A stretch of DNA of 64,000 nucleotides from Alphaproteobacteria bacterium (lineage in GTDB: Bacteria > Pseudomonadota > Alphaproteobacteria > Geminicoccales > Geminicoccaceae). Positions 1 to 8,932 of the stretch are shown one piece after another (positions within the stretch are counted from its first letter, which is position 1; each line of letters begins with the position of its first letter). Under the pieces are notes generated by a model. That model was not told the origin of the DNA. It searched no databases and saw only the letters and a list, made by a program, of their open reading frames with translations. The stretch covers positions 1 through 64,000 of the forward strand of contig JALSIM010000032.1 in NCBI GenBank assembly GCA_026990035.1. The letters run 5' to 3'. A program made the translations under genes and the position numbers.

Positions 1-642
1 GCCCACGGTCGCGACGGCGAGGGACGCCACATCCGGGTCCCGATGCTCGAATGTCTGGTGGATTTCCTGATGGTCGAACATCTGGCGGGCCGGGCCTTCG
101 AACCACCCGAGGGCGAGGCCGGCTATGCGCGCATCCTGGCCGGCGGCCGCCGTCCCTATCGGGCGCGCGACGGTTGGGTCGCGCTCCTTCCCTACTCGAC
201 CGCCCAATGGCAGCGTTTCCTGCGCGCGATCGGCCGCGGCGATCTGGCCGAGGCCGAATGGGTCCGGGATCCCTCGCTGCGCAGCGGCCGCATCGGTCGG
301 CTCTACGAGGCGGTGGCGGAGGCGGTCGCCGGGCGCACCGTCTCCGAATGGATGGAGCTCGCGGCCGAGCTCGACATCCCGGCGACGCCGGTGGGCGCAC
401 TCGCCGATCTCTTCGGTCATCCGCATCTCGAGGCGGTGGGTCTGTTCCGGTGTTTCCGCCACCCCAGCGAAGGTCCGATGCGGGAGGTGCGTTTTCCGGT
501 CACCGGGGCGGGGGCGGAAACCGTCGATCCCCGTCCGGCCCCCCGGTTGGGTGAGGACGGAAGGGCGATCCTCGAAGACCTCGGATACGGAGCGGCCGAG
601 ATCGAACGCCTCGCCGCCGATGGCGTCACCCGCTTCCCCTGA
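1..642 (+). CDS. Class III CoA transferase (CaiB/BaiF family), C-terminal part
   Basis: The window opens inside this gene; the frame is open to base 1 and gives about 213 C-terminal residues of a family normally near 400 residues, so the N-terminal Rossmann half with the catalytic Asp lies outside. These enzymes move CoA between carboxylic acids. The closing motif LGYGAAEIERL matches [11 protein letters not shown] at the end of the complete copy at 6759-7958, and the D-x-P-A-x-P-V-G stretch near window residue 124 is typical of the family's linker region. It converges on the SDR gene with 25 bases between. The cluster to the right suggests it activates or recycles a CoA thioester in the same catabolic pathway (inference). 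Confidence 0.88.
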   Translation, partial: AHGRDGEGRHIRVPMLECLVDFLMVEHLAGRAFEPPEGEAGYARILAGGRRPYRARDGWVALLPYSTAQWQRFLRAIGRGDLAEAEWVRDPSLRSGRIGRLYEAVAEAVAGRTVSEWMELAAELDIPATPVGALADLFGHPHLEAVGLFRCFRHPSEGPMREVRFPVTGAGAETVDPRPAPRLGEDGRAILEDLGYGAAEIERLAADGVTRFP

Positions 643-673
643 ACAGGCCTACTGCCCCTGAACAGGCCTACTG
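636..673. repeat. Tandem duplication of a 19-base unit at a convergent gene junction
   Basis: CCCCTGAACAGGCCTACTG occurs at 636-654 and again, identically, at 655-673. The first copy carries the TGA stop of the CoA transferase; the second carries the TAG stop of the leftward SDR gene at 668-670. A matching TAG triplet for the SDR strand is also present in the first copy (649-651). It looks like a recent slipped-strand duplication that leaves both proteins intact. Confidence 0.85.
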
Positions 674-1438
674 CATGGTGAGGCCGCCGGAGACACTGAT
701 CGTCTGACCGGTGATGTAATCGGCATCCTCGCTCAGCAGCAGACAGACGAGGCCGGCGTAATCCTCGGGTCGCCCGAGCCGCCCGAGCGGGATCGCCCGC
801 TCGAGGGCCCTGCGGAGCTTCTCACCACGCTCCCCGGTGCCGGCGAAGTCGCGGAACAGGGGCGTGTCGGTGGGGCCGGGACAGACGGCGTTGAGGCGGA
901 TCCCCGATCGTGCCAGCTCGCGGGCGAGGGTCTTGGTGAAAGCCACGATGCCGCCCTTGGCGGCGGCATAGACGGCCTCTCCCGAAGAACCCACGCGCGC
1001 CGCGTCCGAGGCGATGTTGACCACCTTTCCCCGGCCGCGCGCGACCATCCCGGGCAGCACCGCATGGTGCATGTTGAGGGGCCCGATCAGATTGACGGCG
1101 AGGATCCGGGACCAGAGCTCCGGGGTGGTTTCGAGAAAGGGCATGGCGCGATCCCAGCCGGCGCTGTTGACGAGCCCCGCGGTCGGTCCGAAAGCTTCCT
1201 CGAAGCGCGCGACCGCTTCCCGCACCGCCCCGAGATCGGTGATATCCACCGGCCAGGCACGGGCGGTGCCGCCCGCCTGCAGGATGCGGGCGGCGGTATC
1301 TTCGCCGCCTTTCGCATCGCGATCGAAGATGCCGACCCGCGCCCCTTCCGCGCCCAGCCGGAGGGCTATGGCCCGGCCGATCCCGCTGGCGGCACCGGTG
1401 ACCAGGACGTCGAGACCTTCGAGCCCGCGCATGGTCAT
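668..1438 (-). CDS. Short-chain dehydrogenase/reductase (SDR)
   Basis: A 256-residue classical SDR, probably an NAD(P)-dependent hydroxyacyl-CoA or alcohol dehydrogenase. The dinucleotide-binding motif TGAASGIGRA sits near residues 15-24, and the active-site YAAAK lies near residue 157 after a Ser about 14 residues earlier. The C-terminal TGQTISVSGG is the usual SDR ending. The start at 1438 overlaps the stop of the upstream acyl-CoA synthetase gene (ATGA, 1435-1438), so the two are translationally coupled. A second Met two codons in is an alternative start. Its role in the acyl-CoA pathway is inferred from context; the substrate cannot be read from the sequence. Confidence 0.9.
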   Translation of the reverse strand: MTMRGLEGLDVLVTGAASGIGRAIALRLGAEGARVGIFDRDAKGGEDTAARILQAGGTARAWPVDITDLGAVREAVARFEEAFGPTAGLVNSAGWDRAMPFLETTPELWSRILAVNLIGPLNMHHAVLPGMVARGRGKVVNIASDAARVGSSGEAVYAAAKGGIVAFTKTLARELARSGIRLNAVCPGPTDTPLFRDFAGTGERGEKLRRALERAIPLGRLGRPEDYAGLVCLLLSEDADYITGQTISVSGGLTMQ

Positions 1439-3435
1439 CGCATCGCCTCCCGCATCTCTCGGGCACGTTCGCCGAGTGCCCGGATCTCCTCCAGCACCCC
1501 GGGATCGACCAGCGAGGAGAGATCACCCGGCGGCTCGCCGAGCCAGGCGGCCCGTACCGCCCGGCGCATGATCTTCATGTTCCGGGTCCGGGGCAGGTCG
1601 GTGACGGCGAAGACGTGCTTCGGACGGAAGGCCGCACCCATGCCCCGGGTCACCGCATCGGCGAGACGGGCGAGCAGGGCCGGCCCCGCCTCGACCCCCG
1701 GCCGGAGCACGACGAAACAGAGGAGAGCCTCGCCCTTGAGCGGATCGGGAACGCCCACCGCCGCCGCTTCGGTGACCTCGCCGGTGGAGGTGAGGATCGC
1801 CTCGATCTCCGATGGACCGGTGCGCTTGCCGGCGAGCTTGATGGTGTCGTCGGAGCGGCCGAACAGGTACCAGAAGCCGTCCTCGTCGCGTGCCGCCAGA
1901 TCACCGTGGCGCCAGCAGCCGGGAATCTGTCGCCAGTAGGTCTCGAGGTAGCGCTCCTCGTCGCGCCAGAGGCCACGGGTGAGGCTGATGGAGGGGCGGC
2001 GCAGCACGAGCTCGCCCTTCTCCCCCGGCGGCAGGGAGCGCCCCGTGGCGTCGGCGATATCGGCGCTCATGCCGGGAATGGCGCCGCCGAAGGAGAGCGG
2101 CTTCAGGGGGGTGATCATGGTGCCGGCGAGAATGCCGCCGGCCATCTCGGTGCCGCCCGCATAGTTCAGGATCGGAACCCGGCGCCGGCAGATCCGCTCG
2201 AAGGCCCAGTGCCAGGCGGCCTCCGTCCAGGGTTCGCCCGTGGAGACCACCGCCCGCAGGCGGGAGAACGACATCGCGTCGATGCCGCCGCCGTCCGCGA
2301 GACGCATGTAGCCGCGGACGATGGTGGGAGCGATGCCGAGGTGGGTGGTACCGAGATCCTCGACGAGACGCCAGTAGCGATCGGGACCGGGATGGTCGGG
2401 GGTCCCGTCGGCGATCAGCACGGTACCGCCCAGCAGCAACGGCACGGTGAACAGGATGGGACCGACGACCCAGCCGATATCGCTCATCCAGAAGAGGCCG
2501 TCGCCGGGCCGGAAATCGAAGCAGAGGCCGAAATCGATGCAGGTCTTGACCATGAAGCCGCAGTGGGTCTGCACGGACCCCTTGGGCCTGCCGGTGGTGC
2601 CCGAGGTGTAGACGAGCAGCAACGGCGAGTCGGCGGCCAGGATCTCGATCCGGCGTTCCTCCTCGGAACCGTCGAGCTCGGCCATGGCGGTCACCGGGAG
2701 CCCCCGGTCGTCCCGGAAACCGTCGTCGACCAGGATGACGTGGCGGAGACGGTCGAGGCCGCGCGCGGCCGCCTCGAGTGTCTCCAGGAGCGGCACCCGG
2801 CGGCCGCGACGCCTCGTCGCGCCGGCGGTGAACACGGCGGCGGCCCCGGCATCGACGAGGCGGGTACGGACCGCCTCCGGCCCGAAGCCGCTGAACAGCG
2901 GCACCGCCACGGCACCGATGCGGAAAATGGCGTGCAGCGCCACCACCGCCTCGGGAACCATCGGCAGGAACAGCGCGATGCGGTCGCCGCGTCCGAGGCC
3001 GAGACGCCTGAGCCCGCCGGCGACCCGCGCCACCTCGGCGTCGAGTTCGGCGTAGGAAAGCTCGCGTCTTTCGCCTTCCTGCCCGCGGAAGCGGAGGGCG
3101 GGTCGGTGCCAGCGGTCGGTGTCACGATGGCGGGCGAGGGTGGACAGGGTGATGTTGGTTTCCGCGCCGATGCACCAGCGGGCGTGCTCGATGCCGGCGG
3201 AAACGTCGAGGATCCGATCCCAGGAACGGGTCAGACGCAGGTCGAAAAAATCGAAGATCGCGGCATGGAACCATTCGGGATCGCGGTCGGCGCGTCCGAC
3301 CAGCGCTTCGTAATCCGCGATATCCTGGGCGTCCATGAAGCGAAGGAGGGCGGTATCGCGCATCGCCTCGGGGTCGGGGCGCCAGACGATATCGGGATGC
3401 CCGGCGTCCCGTGCCGTGCGCCGGCCCTGTTGCAT
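1435..3435 (-). CDS. AMP-dependent acyl-CoA synthetase (acetyl-CoA synthetase-like)
   Basis: A 666-residue adenylate-forming ligase that would activate a carboxylic acid to its CoA thioester with ATP. An acetyl-CoA-synthetase-type N-terminal region (about residues 35-95) precedes the AMP-binding domain. The P-loop YTSGTTGRPKG is near residues 272-282, the hinge region GRSDDTIKLAGKR near 523, and the C-terminal catalytic Lys in RTRNMKIMRR near 618. The start at 3435 is chosen because an AGGGGAGG Shine-Dalgarno lies six bases upstream and the region before it is not conserved. Length and N-terminal domain resemble acetyl/propionyl/acetoacetyl-CoA synthetases rather than medium-chain ligases, but the acid is unknown. 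It is divergent from the acyl-CoA dehydrogenase pair. Confidence 0.9.
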   Translation of the reverse strand: MQQGRRTARDAGHPDIVWRPDPEAMRDTALLRFMDAQDIADYEALVGRADRDPEWFHAAIFDFFDLRLTRSWDRILDVSAGIEHARWCIGAETNITLSTLARHRDTDRWHRPALRFRGQEGERRELSYAELDAEVARVAGGLRRLGLGRGDRIALFLPMVPEAVVALHAIFRIGAVAVPLFSGFGPEAVRTRLVDAGAAAVFTAGATRRRGRRVPLLETLEAAARGLDRLRHVILVDDGFRDDRGLPVTAMAELDGSEEERRIEILAADSPLLLVYTSGTTGRPKGSVQTHCGFMVKTCIDFGLCFDFRPGDGLFWMSDIGWVVGPILFTVPLLLGGTVLIADGTPDHPGPDRYWRLVEDLGTTHLGIAPTIVRGYMRLADGGGIDAMSFSRLRAVVSTGEPWTEAAWHWAFERICRRRVPILNYAGGTEMAGGILAGTMITPLKPLSFGGAIPGMSADIADATGRSLPPGEKGELVLRRPSISLTRGLWRDEERYLETYWRQIPGCWRHGDLAARDEDGFWYLFGRSDDTIKLAGKRTGPSEIEAILTSTGEVTEAAAVGVPDPLKGEALLCFVVLRPGVEAGPALLARLADAVTRGMGAAFRPKHVFAVTDLPRTRNMKIMRRAVRAAWLGEPPGDLSSLVDPGVLEEIRALGERAREMREAMR

Positions 3436-3485
3436 GGCTCGCCTCCCCTGCGGTCCCGCGATCCGGTGAGCCTGCCACGAAGCCG

Positions 3486-3515
3486 CCGGGCTTTCCAGAC
3501 CCGGGCTTTCTGGAC
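3486..3515. repeat. Tandem 15-base repeat in a divergent promoter region (possible operator)
   Basis: CCGGGCTTTCCAGAC (3486-3500) is followed directly by CCGGGCTTTCTGGAC (3501-3515), with two mismatches. The differences turn CCAGA into TCTGG, so the pair also contains an inverted element. It lies in the 165-base gap between the divergent acyl-CoA synthetase and acyl-CoA dehydrogenase genes, a natural place for a regulator to control both. No regulator gene is adjacent. Confidence 0.5.
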
Positions 3516-3600
3516 AAAGCCGCGGAACGGCGTAAAGCTGCCGCCGGCCGGAGTGCCGGCGCGGGGGATGCCGGTCGGCCCGGGGGAGGGCGGCGGACGG

Positions 3601-4725
3601 ATGACGGAACGGATGGAAGAAGAGGAACGGGCGCTGCTCGGCGAGACCTCCGTCCGCCTGTTCGACCGGGCCGGGGGCACCGGCCGCGCCCGACGGGGGC
3701 GCCGACGGAAGCCTTCGGCGGACCGGGCGGTCTGGAAGCAGATGGCCGAGGCCGGCCTGCTCGGCCTGATGCTGCCGGAAGAGGTGGGCGGTGCCGGGCT
3801 CGGTGCGCTCGCCGCCGGCACGGTCGCCGAGGCGGTGGGGCGGCGGGTGGTGCCCGAGCCTTTCGTCGCGAGCGCGGTGCTGGCCGGCGGGCTGCTGGCG
3901 TCCGTCGGCACCGCAGCGGCCGGTGAGCTCCTCGCCCGCCTGGTGACCGGCGAGGCGGTGCCGATCCTCGCCTGGCAGGAGCGCGGCCAGGACGAGCTTC
4001 GACCGCGCAACACCCTCCTCGAGAAGAACATCCTCCGCGGCGGCAAGAGCTGGGTCCTGGGCGCCGATCTGGCCGACCCGCTGCTGCTCGTCGCCCGCGA
4101 GGCGGAGGAGGTAGTCCTCTGCCGTCTGCCCGCCGATACCGAAGGGCTGGTCGTCGAGCATCGAACGAGCGCCGACGGCCGCTTTCTTTCGGAACTGCGG
4201 TTCGAGGCCGTGGCGGTGCCGGCGGACGCGGTACTCGCCCGCGGCACGGAGGTGACGGGGGGGCTGGCCCGGGCCCTGGATCACGCGACCGCCGTCTCGG
4301 CGGCGGAAATGGTCGGCGCCTCCGCTGCCGCCTTCGAGATGACGTTGGCCCATCTCGGAACGCGCGAACAGTTCGGGCGGCCGATCGGCAGCTTCCAGGC
4401 GCTGCAGCACCGTGCCGTCGATCTCCTCGTCCATCTGGAGATCGCACGGGCCACCATGGAGGAGGTGCTGCGCGAGATGGACCGGGATCCCGAACCTCGT
4501 CGCCGTGCCCTGCTGGCGAGCCGGGCCAAGGCCCGTGCCGGCGAGCTCGCCGGACGGATTTGCCGGGAAGCCATCCAGATGCACGGCGCGCTGGGCTACA
4601 CCGACGAGTACGATCTGGCGCTTTTCGTCAACCGGCTCGTCACCCTTTCGGCCTGGCTCGGCGATGCCGCCTTCCACCGCCGCCGCTGGTTCGCCTTCGC
4701 CGAGCCCGGGGAGGTGACCGCATGA
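3601..4725 (+). CDS. Acyl-CoA dehydrogenase, probable non-catalytic partner subunit
   Basis: A 374-residue flavoprotein of the acyl-CoA dehydrogenase fold. The helical signature REQFGRPIGSFQALQHRAVD begins near residue 256 and MHGALGYTDEYDL near residue 325. The start at 3601 follows a GGGGGAGGG stretch. The middle region is shortened and diverged relative to classic family members, and the position that carries the helix-G catalytic Glu in isovaleryl-CoA dehydrogenase-like enzymes reads ALDHATA with no Glu. It overlaps the second dehydrogenase gene by four bases (ATGA). Tight coupling plus an apparently missing base suggest a heteromeric enzyme like the alpha2-beta2 FadE pairs of steroid degradation (inference). 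Confidence 0.88.
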   Translation: MTERMEEEERALLGETSVRLFDRAGGTGRARRGRRRKPSADRAVWKQMAEAGLLGLMLPEEVGGAGLGALAAGTVAEAVGRRVVPEPFVASAVLAGGLLASVGTAAAGELLARLVTGEAVPILAWQERGQDELRPRNTLLEKNILRGGKSWVLGADLADPLLLVAREAEEVVLCRLPADTEGLVVEHRTSADGRFLSELRFEAVAVPADAVLARGTEVTGGLARALDHATAVSAAEMVGASAAAFEMTLAHLGTREQFGRPIGSFQALQHRAVDLLVHLEIARATMEEVLREMDRDPEPRRRALLASRAKARAGELAGRICREAIQMHGALGYTDEYDLALFVNRLVTLSAWLGDAAFHRRRWFAFAEPGEVTA

Positions 4726-5873
4726 CCGACTGGAACGCCATGAGCGACGAGGAATTCCGTCGCATCGTGCGGGAGTTCATCGAGCGCGAGTATCCCGAGC
4801 ATCTCCGCTTTCCCTCGACCCGGCTGCGCTGGGCGGAGATCCGCGAATGGCACGAGAAGCTGCTCGCCCGGGGCTGGGTGGCGCCGAACTGGCCGCGCGA
4901 ATACGGCGGCATGGGCCTGTCGCCGGCCAAGCTCCTCGTCTTCATCGAAGAGCAGGAGCGCTGGGGGGTCGCGCGCGGCCGCGACATGGGCGTGCAGATG
5001 GTGGGGCCGCTGCTGATCCGCTTCGGCACCGAAGCGCAGAAGCGCTACTGGCTGCCGCGGATCCTCACCTGCGAGCACATCTGGTGTCAGGGCTACTCGG
5101 AGCCGAATGCGGGTTCCGACCTCGCCGGTCTCGCCACCCGGGCGGTGCGCGAGGGTGATCATTTCATCGTCACCGGCCAGAAGATCTGGACCACGCTCGC
5201 CGACGACGCGACCCACATGTTCATGCTGGTGCGCACCGATCCGGATGCGCCGAAAAAGCAGGCCGGCATCAGCTTCCTGCTGGTGGACATGAAGAGCCCG
5301 GGGATCACCGTCCGGCCGATCACGACCCTCGCCGGGGAGGCCGAGTTCTGCGAGGTGTTCTTCGAGGAGGTGCGGGTGCCGGTCGCCAATCTGGTCGGGG
5401 AGGTCGACGAGGGATGGCGGATGGCCAAGACGCTCCTGGGGTTCGAGCGGCTGTTCATCGGCAGCCCCAAGCTCGCCCGGAACGCTCTCGTCCAGCTCGA
5501 AAAGCTCGCCCGGGCGAAGGGTCGGTTCGCGGATCCCGCCTTCGCCACACGCTATGCCGCCCTCGCTCTGGACGTCGAGGACCATGCCGCCCTATTCGCC
5601 CGTTTCGCCGAACGGATGCGGCGTGGCGAACCGCTCGGGGCCGATGTCTCGATGCTCAAGATCTGGGCCACCGAAACCTACCAGGCCATCACCGAGCTCA
5701 TGCGGGAGGTGGCGGGAGCGGATGCCGCGGTGCCCGGCTTTCTCGACTACGAGGGGGAGCGGCTGGACGTGCTCGGCACCTGGTACTTCGCCCGCCCCAC
5801 CACCATCTACGGCGGCTCCAACGAGATCCAGCGTAACATCCTCGCCAGGGCGGTGCTCGGGCTGCCCGGCTGA
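4722..5873 (+). CDS. Acyl-CoA dehydrogenase, probable catalytic subunit
   Basis: A 383-residue acyl-CoA dehydrogenase with the family signature [14 protein letters not shown] near residue 122, GQKIWTT in the beta domain near residue 152, and the C-terminal [14 protein letters not shown] near residue 362. LLGFERLF near residue 240 places a Glu where isovaleryl-CoA dehydrogenase-type enzymes have their catalytic base; the MCAD-type Glu is replaced by Gly in the YGGSNE motif. The ATG at 4722 overlaps the upstream gene's TGA. It would oxidise an acyl-CoA to an enoyl-CoA and pass electrons to ETF. The crotonase follows after 29 bases. Confidence 0.92.
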   Translation: MTDWNAMSDEEFRRIVREFIEREYPEHLRFPSTRLRWAEIREWHEKLLARGWVAPNWPREYGGMGLSPAKLLVFIEEQERWGVARGRDMGVQMVGPLLIRFGTEAQKRYWLPRILTCEHIWCQGYSEPNAGSDLAGLATRAVREGDHFIVTGQKIWTTLADDATHMFMLVRTDPDAPKKQAGISFLLVDMKSPGITVRPITTLAGEAEFCEVFFEEVRVPVANLVGEVDEGWRMAKTLLGFERLFIGSPKLARNALVQLEKLARAKGRFADPAFATRYAALALDVEDHAALFARFAERMRRGEPLGADVSMLKIWATETYQAITELMREVAGADAAVPGFLDYEGERLDVLGTWYFARPTTIYGGSNEIQRNILARAVLGLPG

Positions 5874-5902
5874 ACCCCTTCCCGATGGCCCCGGAGGATC
5901 CG

Positions 5903-6712
5903 ATGTCCGATCGCTACAGCCGATACGATCAGCTCACCATCGACCGGCCGGCCGAGCGTGTCCTGCGCATCACCTTCGATCGGCCCGAGACCCGGAACGC
6001 GGTGAGCGAGGCGATGCACGCCCAGCTCGCGGAGATCTGGCGCGACATCGGTTCCGATCCGGAGGTGGGGGCGGTGCTGGTGACCGGCGCCGGCGAGGCC
6101 TTCTCGGCCGGCGGCGATTTCGATCTCATCGAGCGGATCGTCGCGGATCCCGATGTCCGGTTCCGGGTCTGGAAGGAGGCCCGCGATCTCGTCTACAACA
6201 TCGTCAACTGCGATGCGCCCATCGTCTCGGCGATCAACGGGCCGGCGGTGGGCGCGGGACTGGTCGTAGGTCTCCTCGCCGACGTCTCGATCGCCGGCCG
6301 GTCCGCCCGGATCGTCGACGGTCACACCCGCCTCGGTGTCGCCGCCGGCGATGTGGCGGTGATGATCTGGCCGCTCCTCTGCGGGCTCGCCAAGGCCAAG
6401 TACCATCTGCTCACCTGCCGGCCCCTCGACGGGGCGGAAGCGGAGCGGATCGGCCTCGTCTCCCTCTGTGTCGCCGACGAGGAACTGCAGGAGACCGCTC
6501 TAGGCGTCGCCCGCGAACTGGCGAACGGGGCGCAGAGTGCCATCCGGATGACGAAATACGCGCTCAACAACTGGCTTCGCGCCGCCGGTCCCCTGTTCGA
6601 CACCTCCACCGCCCTCGAGATGCTGGGCTTCACCGGTCCCGAGGTGCGCGAGGGGCTGGCTTCCTTCCGCGAGAAGCGGCGGCCGGCGTTCCCGAAGAAC
6701 TGTCCGATCTGA
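5903..6712 (+). CDS. Crotonase family enoyl-CoA hydratase/isomerase
   Basis: A 269-residue crotonase fold enzyme. The oxyanion-hole segment [11 protein letters not shown] and the second glycine segment NGPAVGAGL are present. The start at 5903 is preferred over an ATG at 5885 because GGAGGA lies a few bases before it. Both catalytic Glu positions of classical hydratase appear replaced ([12 protein letters not shown] and KYHLLTC align where E144 and E164 would be), as in an EchA-like subgroup with a D-x-H motif, so simple 2-trans-enoyl hydration is not certain. Position after the dehydrogenases suggests the next beta-oxidation step. Confidence 0.87.
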   Translation: MSDRYSRYDQLTIDRPAERVLRITFDRPETRNAVSEAMHAQLAEIWRDIGSDPEVGAVLVTGAGEAFSAGGDFDLIERIVADPDVRFRVWKEARDLVYNIVNCDAPIVSAINGPAVGAGLVVGLLADVSIAGRSARIVDGHTRLGVAAGDVAVMIWPLLCGLAKAKYHLLTCRPLDGAEAERIGLVSLCVADEELQETALGVARELANGAQSAIRMTKYALNNWLRAAGPLFDTSTALEMLGFTGPEVREGLASFREKRRPAFPKNCPI

Positions 6713-6758
6713 GGCGCGGGGCGATCGTCGTCGGCGAACGGAGAGGAGCCGGAGCAGC

Positions 6759-7958
6759 ATGCAGAAGGGAGCATTGGAAGGCATCAGGGTGATCGACGCC
6801 TCGCGGGTACTGGCCGGTCCGCTCTGCGCCCAGATCCTCGCCGATCACGGGGCGCGGGTGATCAAGATCGAGCCGCCGCAGGGCGACGACACCCGTCGCT
6901 GGGGACCGCCCTTCAAGGACGGGGCCGCTTCCTACTATCACGGGGTCAACCGCAACAAACGTTCGATCGGTCTCGATCTCTCGCGCGAAGAGGGGCGGGA
7001 AGTGCTGCTTCAGCTCCTGGAGGAGGCCGATGTGTTCATCGAGAATTTCCGCGCCGGCACCATGGAGAAATGGGGACTCGGTTACGAGGAGGTGCTGCGG
7101 GGCCGCTTTCCGCGTCTCGTCTATGTGCGGATCACGGGCTTCGGCACCGACGGCCCGCTGGGTGGGCTGCCCGGCTACGATGCGGTGGCCCAGGCGATGA
7201 CCGGGATGATGAGCATCAACGGCGATCCCCGTTGCGGCACCACGCGGGTGGGCTGCCCGATCGTCGATCTCGCCACCGGCATGTACGCGGCCATCGGCAC
7301 GCTGATGGCGCTGCATGCCCGCAGCCGGCTCGGTCGCGGCCAGCTCGTCGATACCTGTCTCTACGACACCGGAATCGCCATCCTTCATCCGCAGGTGATG
7401 AACTACCTGATTTCCGGCGAGGTGCCGGGTCTGCTGGGTAACGGCCATCCCAACATCGTGCCCTACGACAAGTTCGCGACCCGAAGCTGCGAGATTTTCC
7501 TGGCGATCGGCAACGACGGGCAGTTCCGCAAGTTCTGCGAACTCCTCGGCCGGCCGGAGCTGGCCGAGGATCCGCGCTTCGTCACCAATCCGCAGCGCAG
7601 CCGCAACCGCGAGGCCCTGCGCGTCCTGCTCGAGGAGATGCTGGCCGGGGAAGAGGGGCACGAGCTCTGCGAGCGGCTGCTCGCCCACGGTGTCCCGGCG
7701 GGGCCGGTCAACACCATCGCCGAGGTCTTCGCCCATCCGCATACCGAACATCGCCGGATGTGCGTGGAGATCGAGGGCTACCGGCTTCCCGGGATCCCGG
7801 TGAAGATGTCGGAGACCGAGCCCACGGTTCGCCTGCCGCCACCCCGTTACGGGGCGGATACGCGAGCGGTGCTGCGCGAGCTCGGTTACGGCGAGGAGGA
7901 GATCGAGGAGCTCCTGAGCGCGGGGGTGGTCTCCGAGGATCTGCCGCCGGCCGGCTGA
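6759..7958 (+). CDS. CaiB/BaiF class III CoA transferase
   Basis: A complete 399-residue class III CoA transferase. The N-terminus [20 protein letters not shown] with [13 protein letters not shown] is the family's Rossmann signature, and [17 protein letters not shown] near residue 140 carries the catalytic Asp that forms the acyl-aspartyl anhydride. The start follows GGAGAGGAGCC. The enzyme would transfer CoA from a donor thioester to the free acid substrate of the pathway, giving the cluster a second activation route beside the ATP-dependent synthetase. It converges with the AEC carrier gene after 10 bases. Confidence 0.93.
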   Translation: MQKGALEGIRVIDASRVLAGPLCAQILADHGARVIKIEPPQGDDTRRWGPPFKDGAASYYHGVNRNKRSIGLDLSREEGREVLLQLLEEADVFIENFRAGTMEKWGLGYEEVLRGRFPRLVYVRITGFGTDGPLGGLPGYDAVAQAMTGMMSINGDPRCGTTRVGCPIVDLATGMYAAIGTLMALHARSRLGRGQLVDTCLYDTGIAILHPQVMNYLISGEVPGLLGNGHPNIVPYDKFATRSCEIFLAIGNDGQFRKFCELLGRPELAEDPRFVTNPQRSRNREALRVLLEEMLAGEEGHELCERLLAHGVPAGPVNTIAEVFAHPHTEHRRMCVEIEGYRLPGIPVKMSETEPTVRLPPPRYGADTRAVLRELGYGEEEIEELLSAGVVSEDLPPAG

Positions 7959-7968
7959 GCCCCTGCTT

Positions 7969-8910
7969 TCAGACCAGCAGCCCCCCGGTGAGGGCCAGCA
8001 CCAGAGGCATGGTGAGGGCGGCGAGCGCCGTTTGCACGCTGACCATGGCCGCCATCAGCTCGGCGTCGCCGCCGAGCTGGCGGGCCAGCAGATAGGCGCC
8101 CGCCGCCGCCGGGGCGGCGTGGAACAGAACGACGGCGAAAGTCAGTTCGGGGCCGGCATCCAGCATCCGGGCCACCAGAAAGCCCATGGCCGGCATGACC
8201 AGCAGCTTGAACGACGAGGCGAAGATCAGCGGCGTCAGCCCACCCCTGAGCGCCGGCCAGGTGAGCCCGGCCCCCACCGCGAGCATGATCAGCGGCAGGA
8301 CGCCTGCGGCCAGCATGTCGGCGCCGCGCAGCAGAGGCCCGGGCAGCGGCAGCTCCGAAAGGCCGAGGAAAAGACCGGCCGCGGTCGCCAGGAGGAGCGG
8401 ATTGGTGGCGAGCGCCCGCAGGGCGCGGGTGAAGGTACCGCGCCCACCATGGCCGGAATGCACCAATGCGCCGACGCTCAGGAGATTGGCCGCGGGCATG
8501 TTGAACATGGCGGCCAGGGCCATCAGCAGGGCGCCGCGATCGCCCATCACCGCCTGGCCGATGGCCAGGGTGATGAAGACATTGTTGCGGATGATGCCCT
8601 GCAGCGTGCAGGGCAGGGCCGGCCCCTGCAGCCAGAAGGGCGGTCGCCGCAGAGCCGAACGCAGCGCCAGCAGCAGCGGGGGGATGGAGAACACCGGCAC
8701 GAGAACGGCCAGAGCCAGCGGGCCCAGAAGATCGGCTCCGAAATCGGCCCGGGCGAGCCGCGAGACGATGAGCGCCGGCACCAGCACGTAATAGGCGGTG
8801 ACCTCCAGCGCCTGCCGGCGTTCGGGGGTGAAGAAACCGATACGCCGCAGACCCAGGCCCGAGAGTGCGATCAGCAACAGCGGCAGGATGGCGTCGGTGA
8901 AGGGGTTCAC
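7969..8910 (-). CDS. AEC (auxin efflux carrier) family transporter
   Basis: A 313-residue, almost wholly hydrophobic protein with about ten membrane segments and the central polar loop of the AEC/Mem_trans family. Family features include the N-terminal LLLIALSGLGLRRIGFF, the conserved GIIRNNVFITLAI and the C-terminal VVLFHAAPAAAGAYLLA. Translation is taken from a GTG at 8910, 22 bases after the nitroreductase stop, because upstream sequence encodes nothing recognisable. Characterised bacterial AEC members move dicarboxylates such as malate or malonate. As last gene of the fumarase and succinate dehydrogenase-like operon it may carry the pathway's organic acid (inference). Confidence 0.88.
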   Translation of the reverse strand: MNPFTDAILPLLLIALSGLGLRRIGFFTPERRQALEVTAYYVLVPALIVSRLARADFGADLLGPLALAVLVPVFSIPPLLLALRSALRRPPFWLQGPALPCTLQGIIRNNVFITLAIGQAVMGDRGALLMALAAMFNMPAANLLSVGALVHSGHGGRGTFTRALRALATNPLLLATAAGLFLGLSELPLPGPLLRGADMLAAGVLPLIMLAVGAGLTWPALRGGLTPLIFASSFKLLVMPAMGFLVARMLDAGPELTFAVVLFHAAPAAAGAYLLARQLGGDAELMAAMVSVQTALAALTMPLVLALTGGLLV

Positions 8911-8932
8911 GCGGGCGGCTCCGGGCCGGCGC

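Noticed and set aside
1615-3600. Long plus-strand open frame running into the acyl-CoA dehydrogenase
   Set aside because: It is antisense to the acyl-CoA synthetase, has a Gly/Asp/Glu-rich composition typical of a GC-rich shadow frame, and only its last 374 residues from ATG 3601 match a family.
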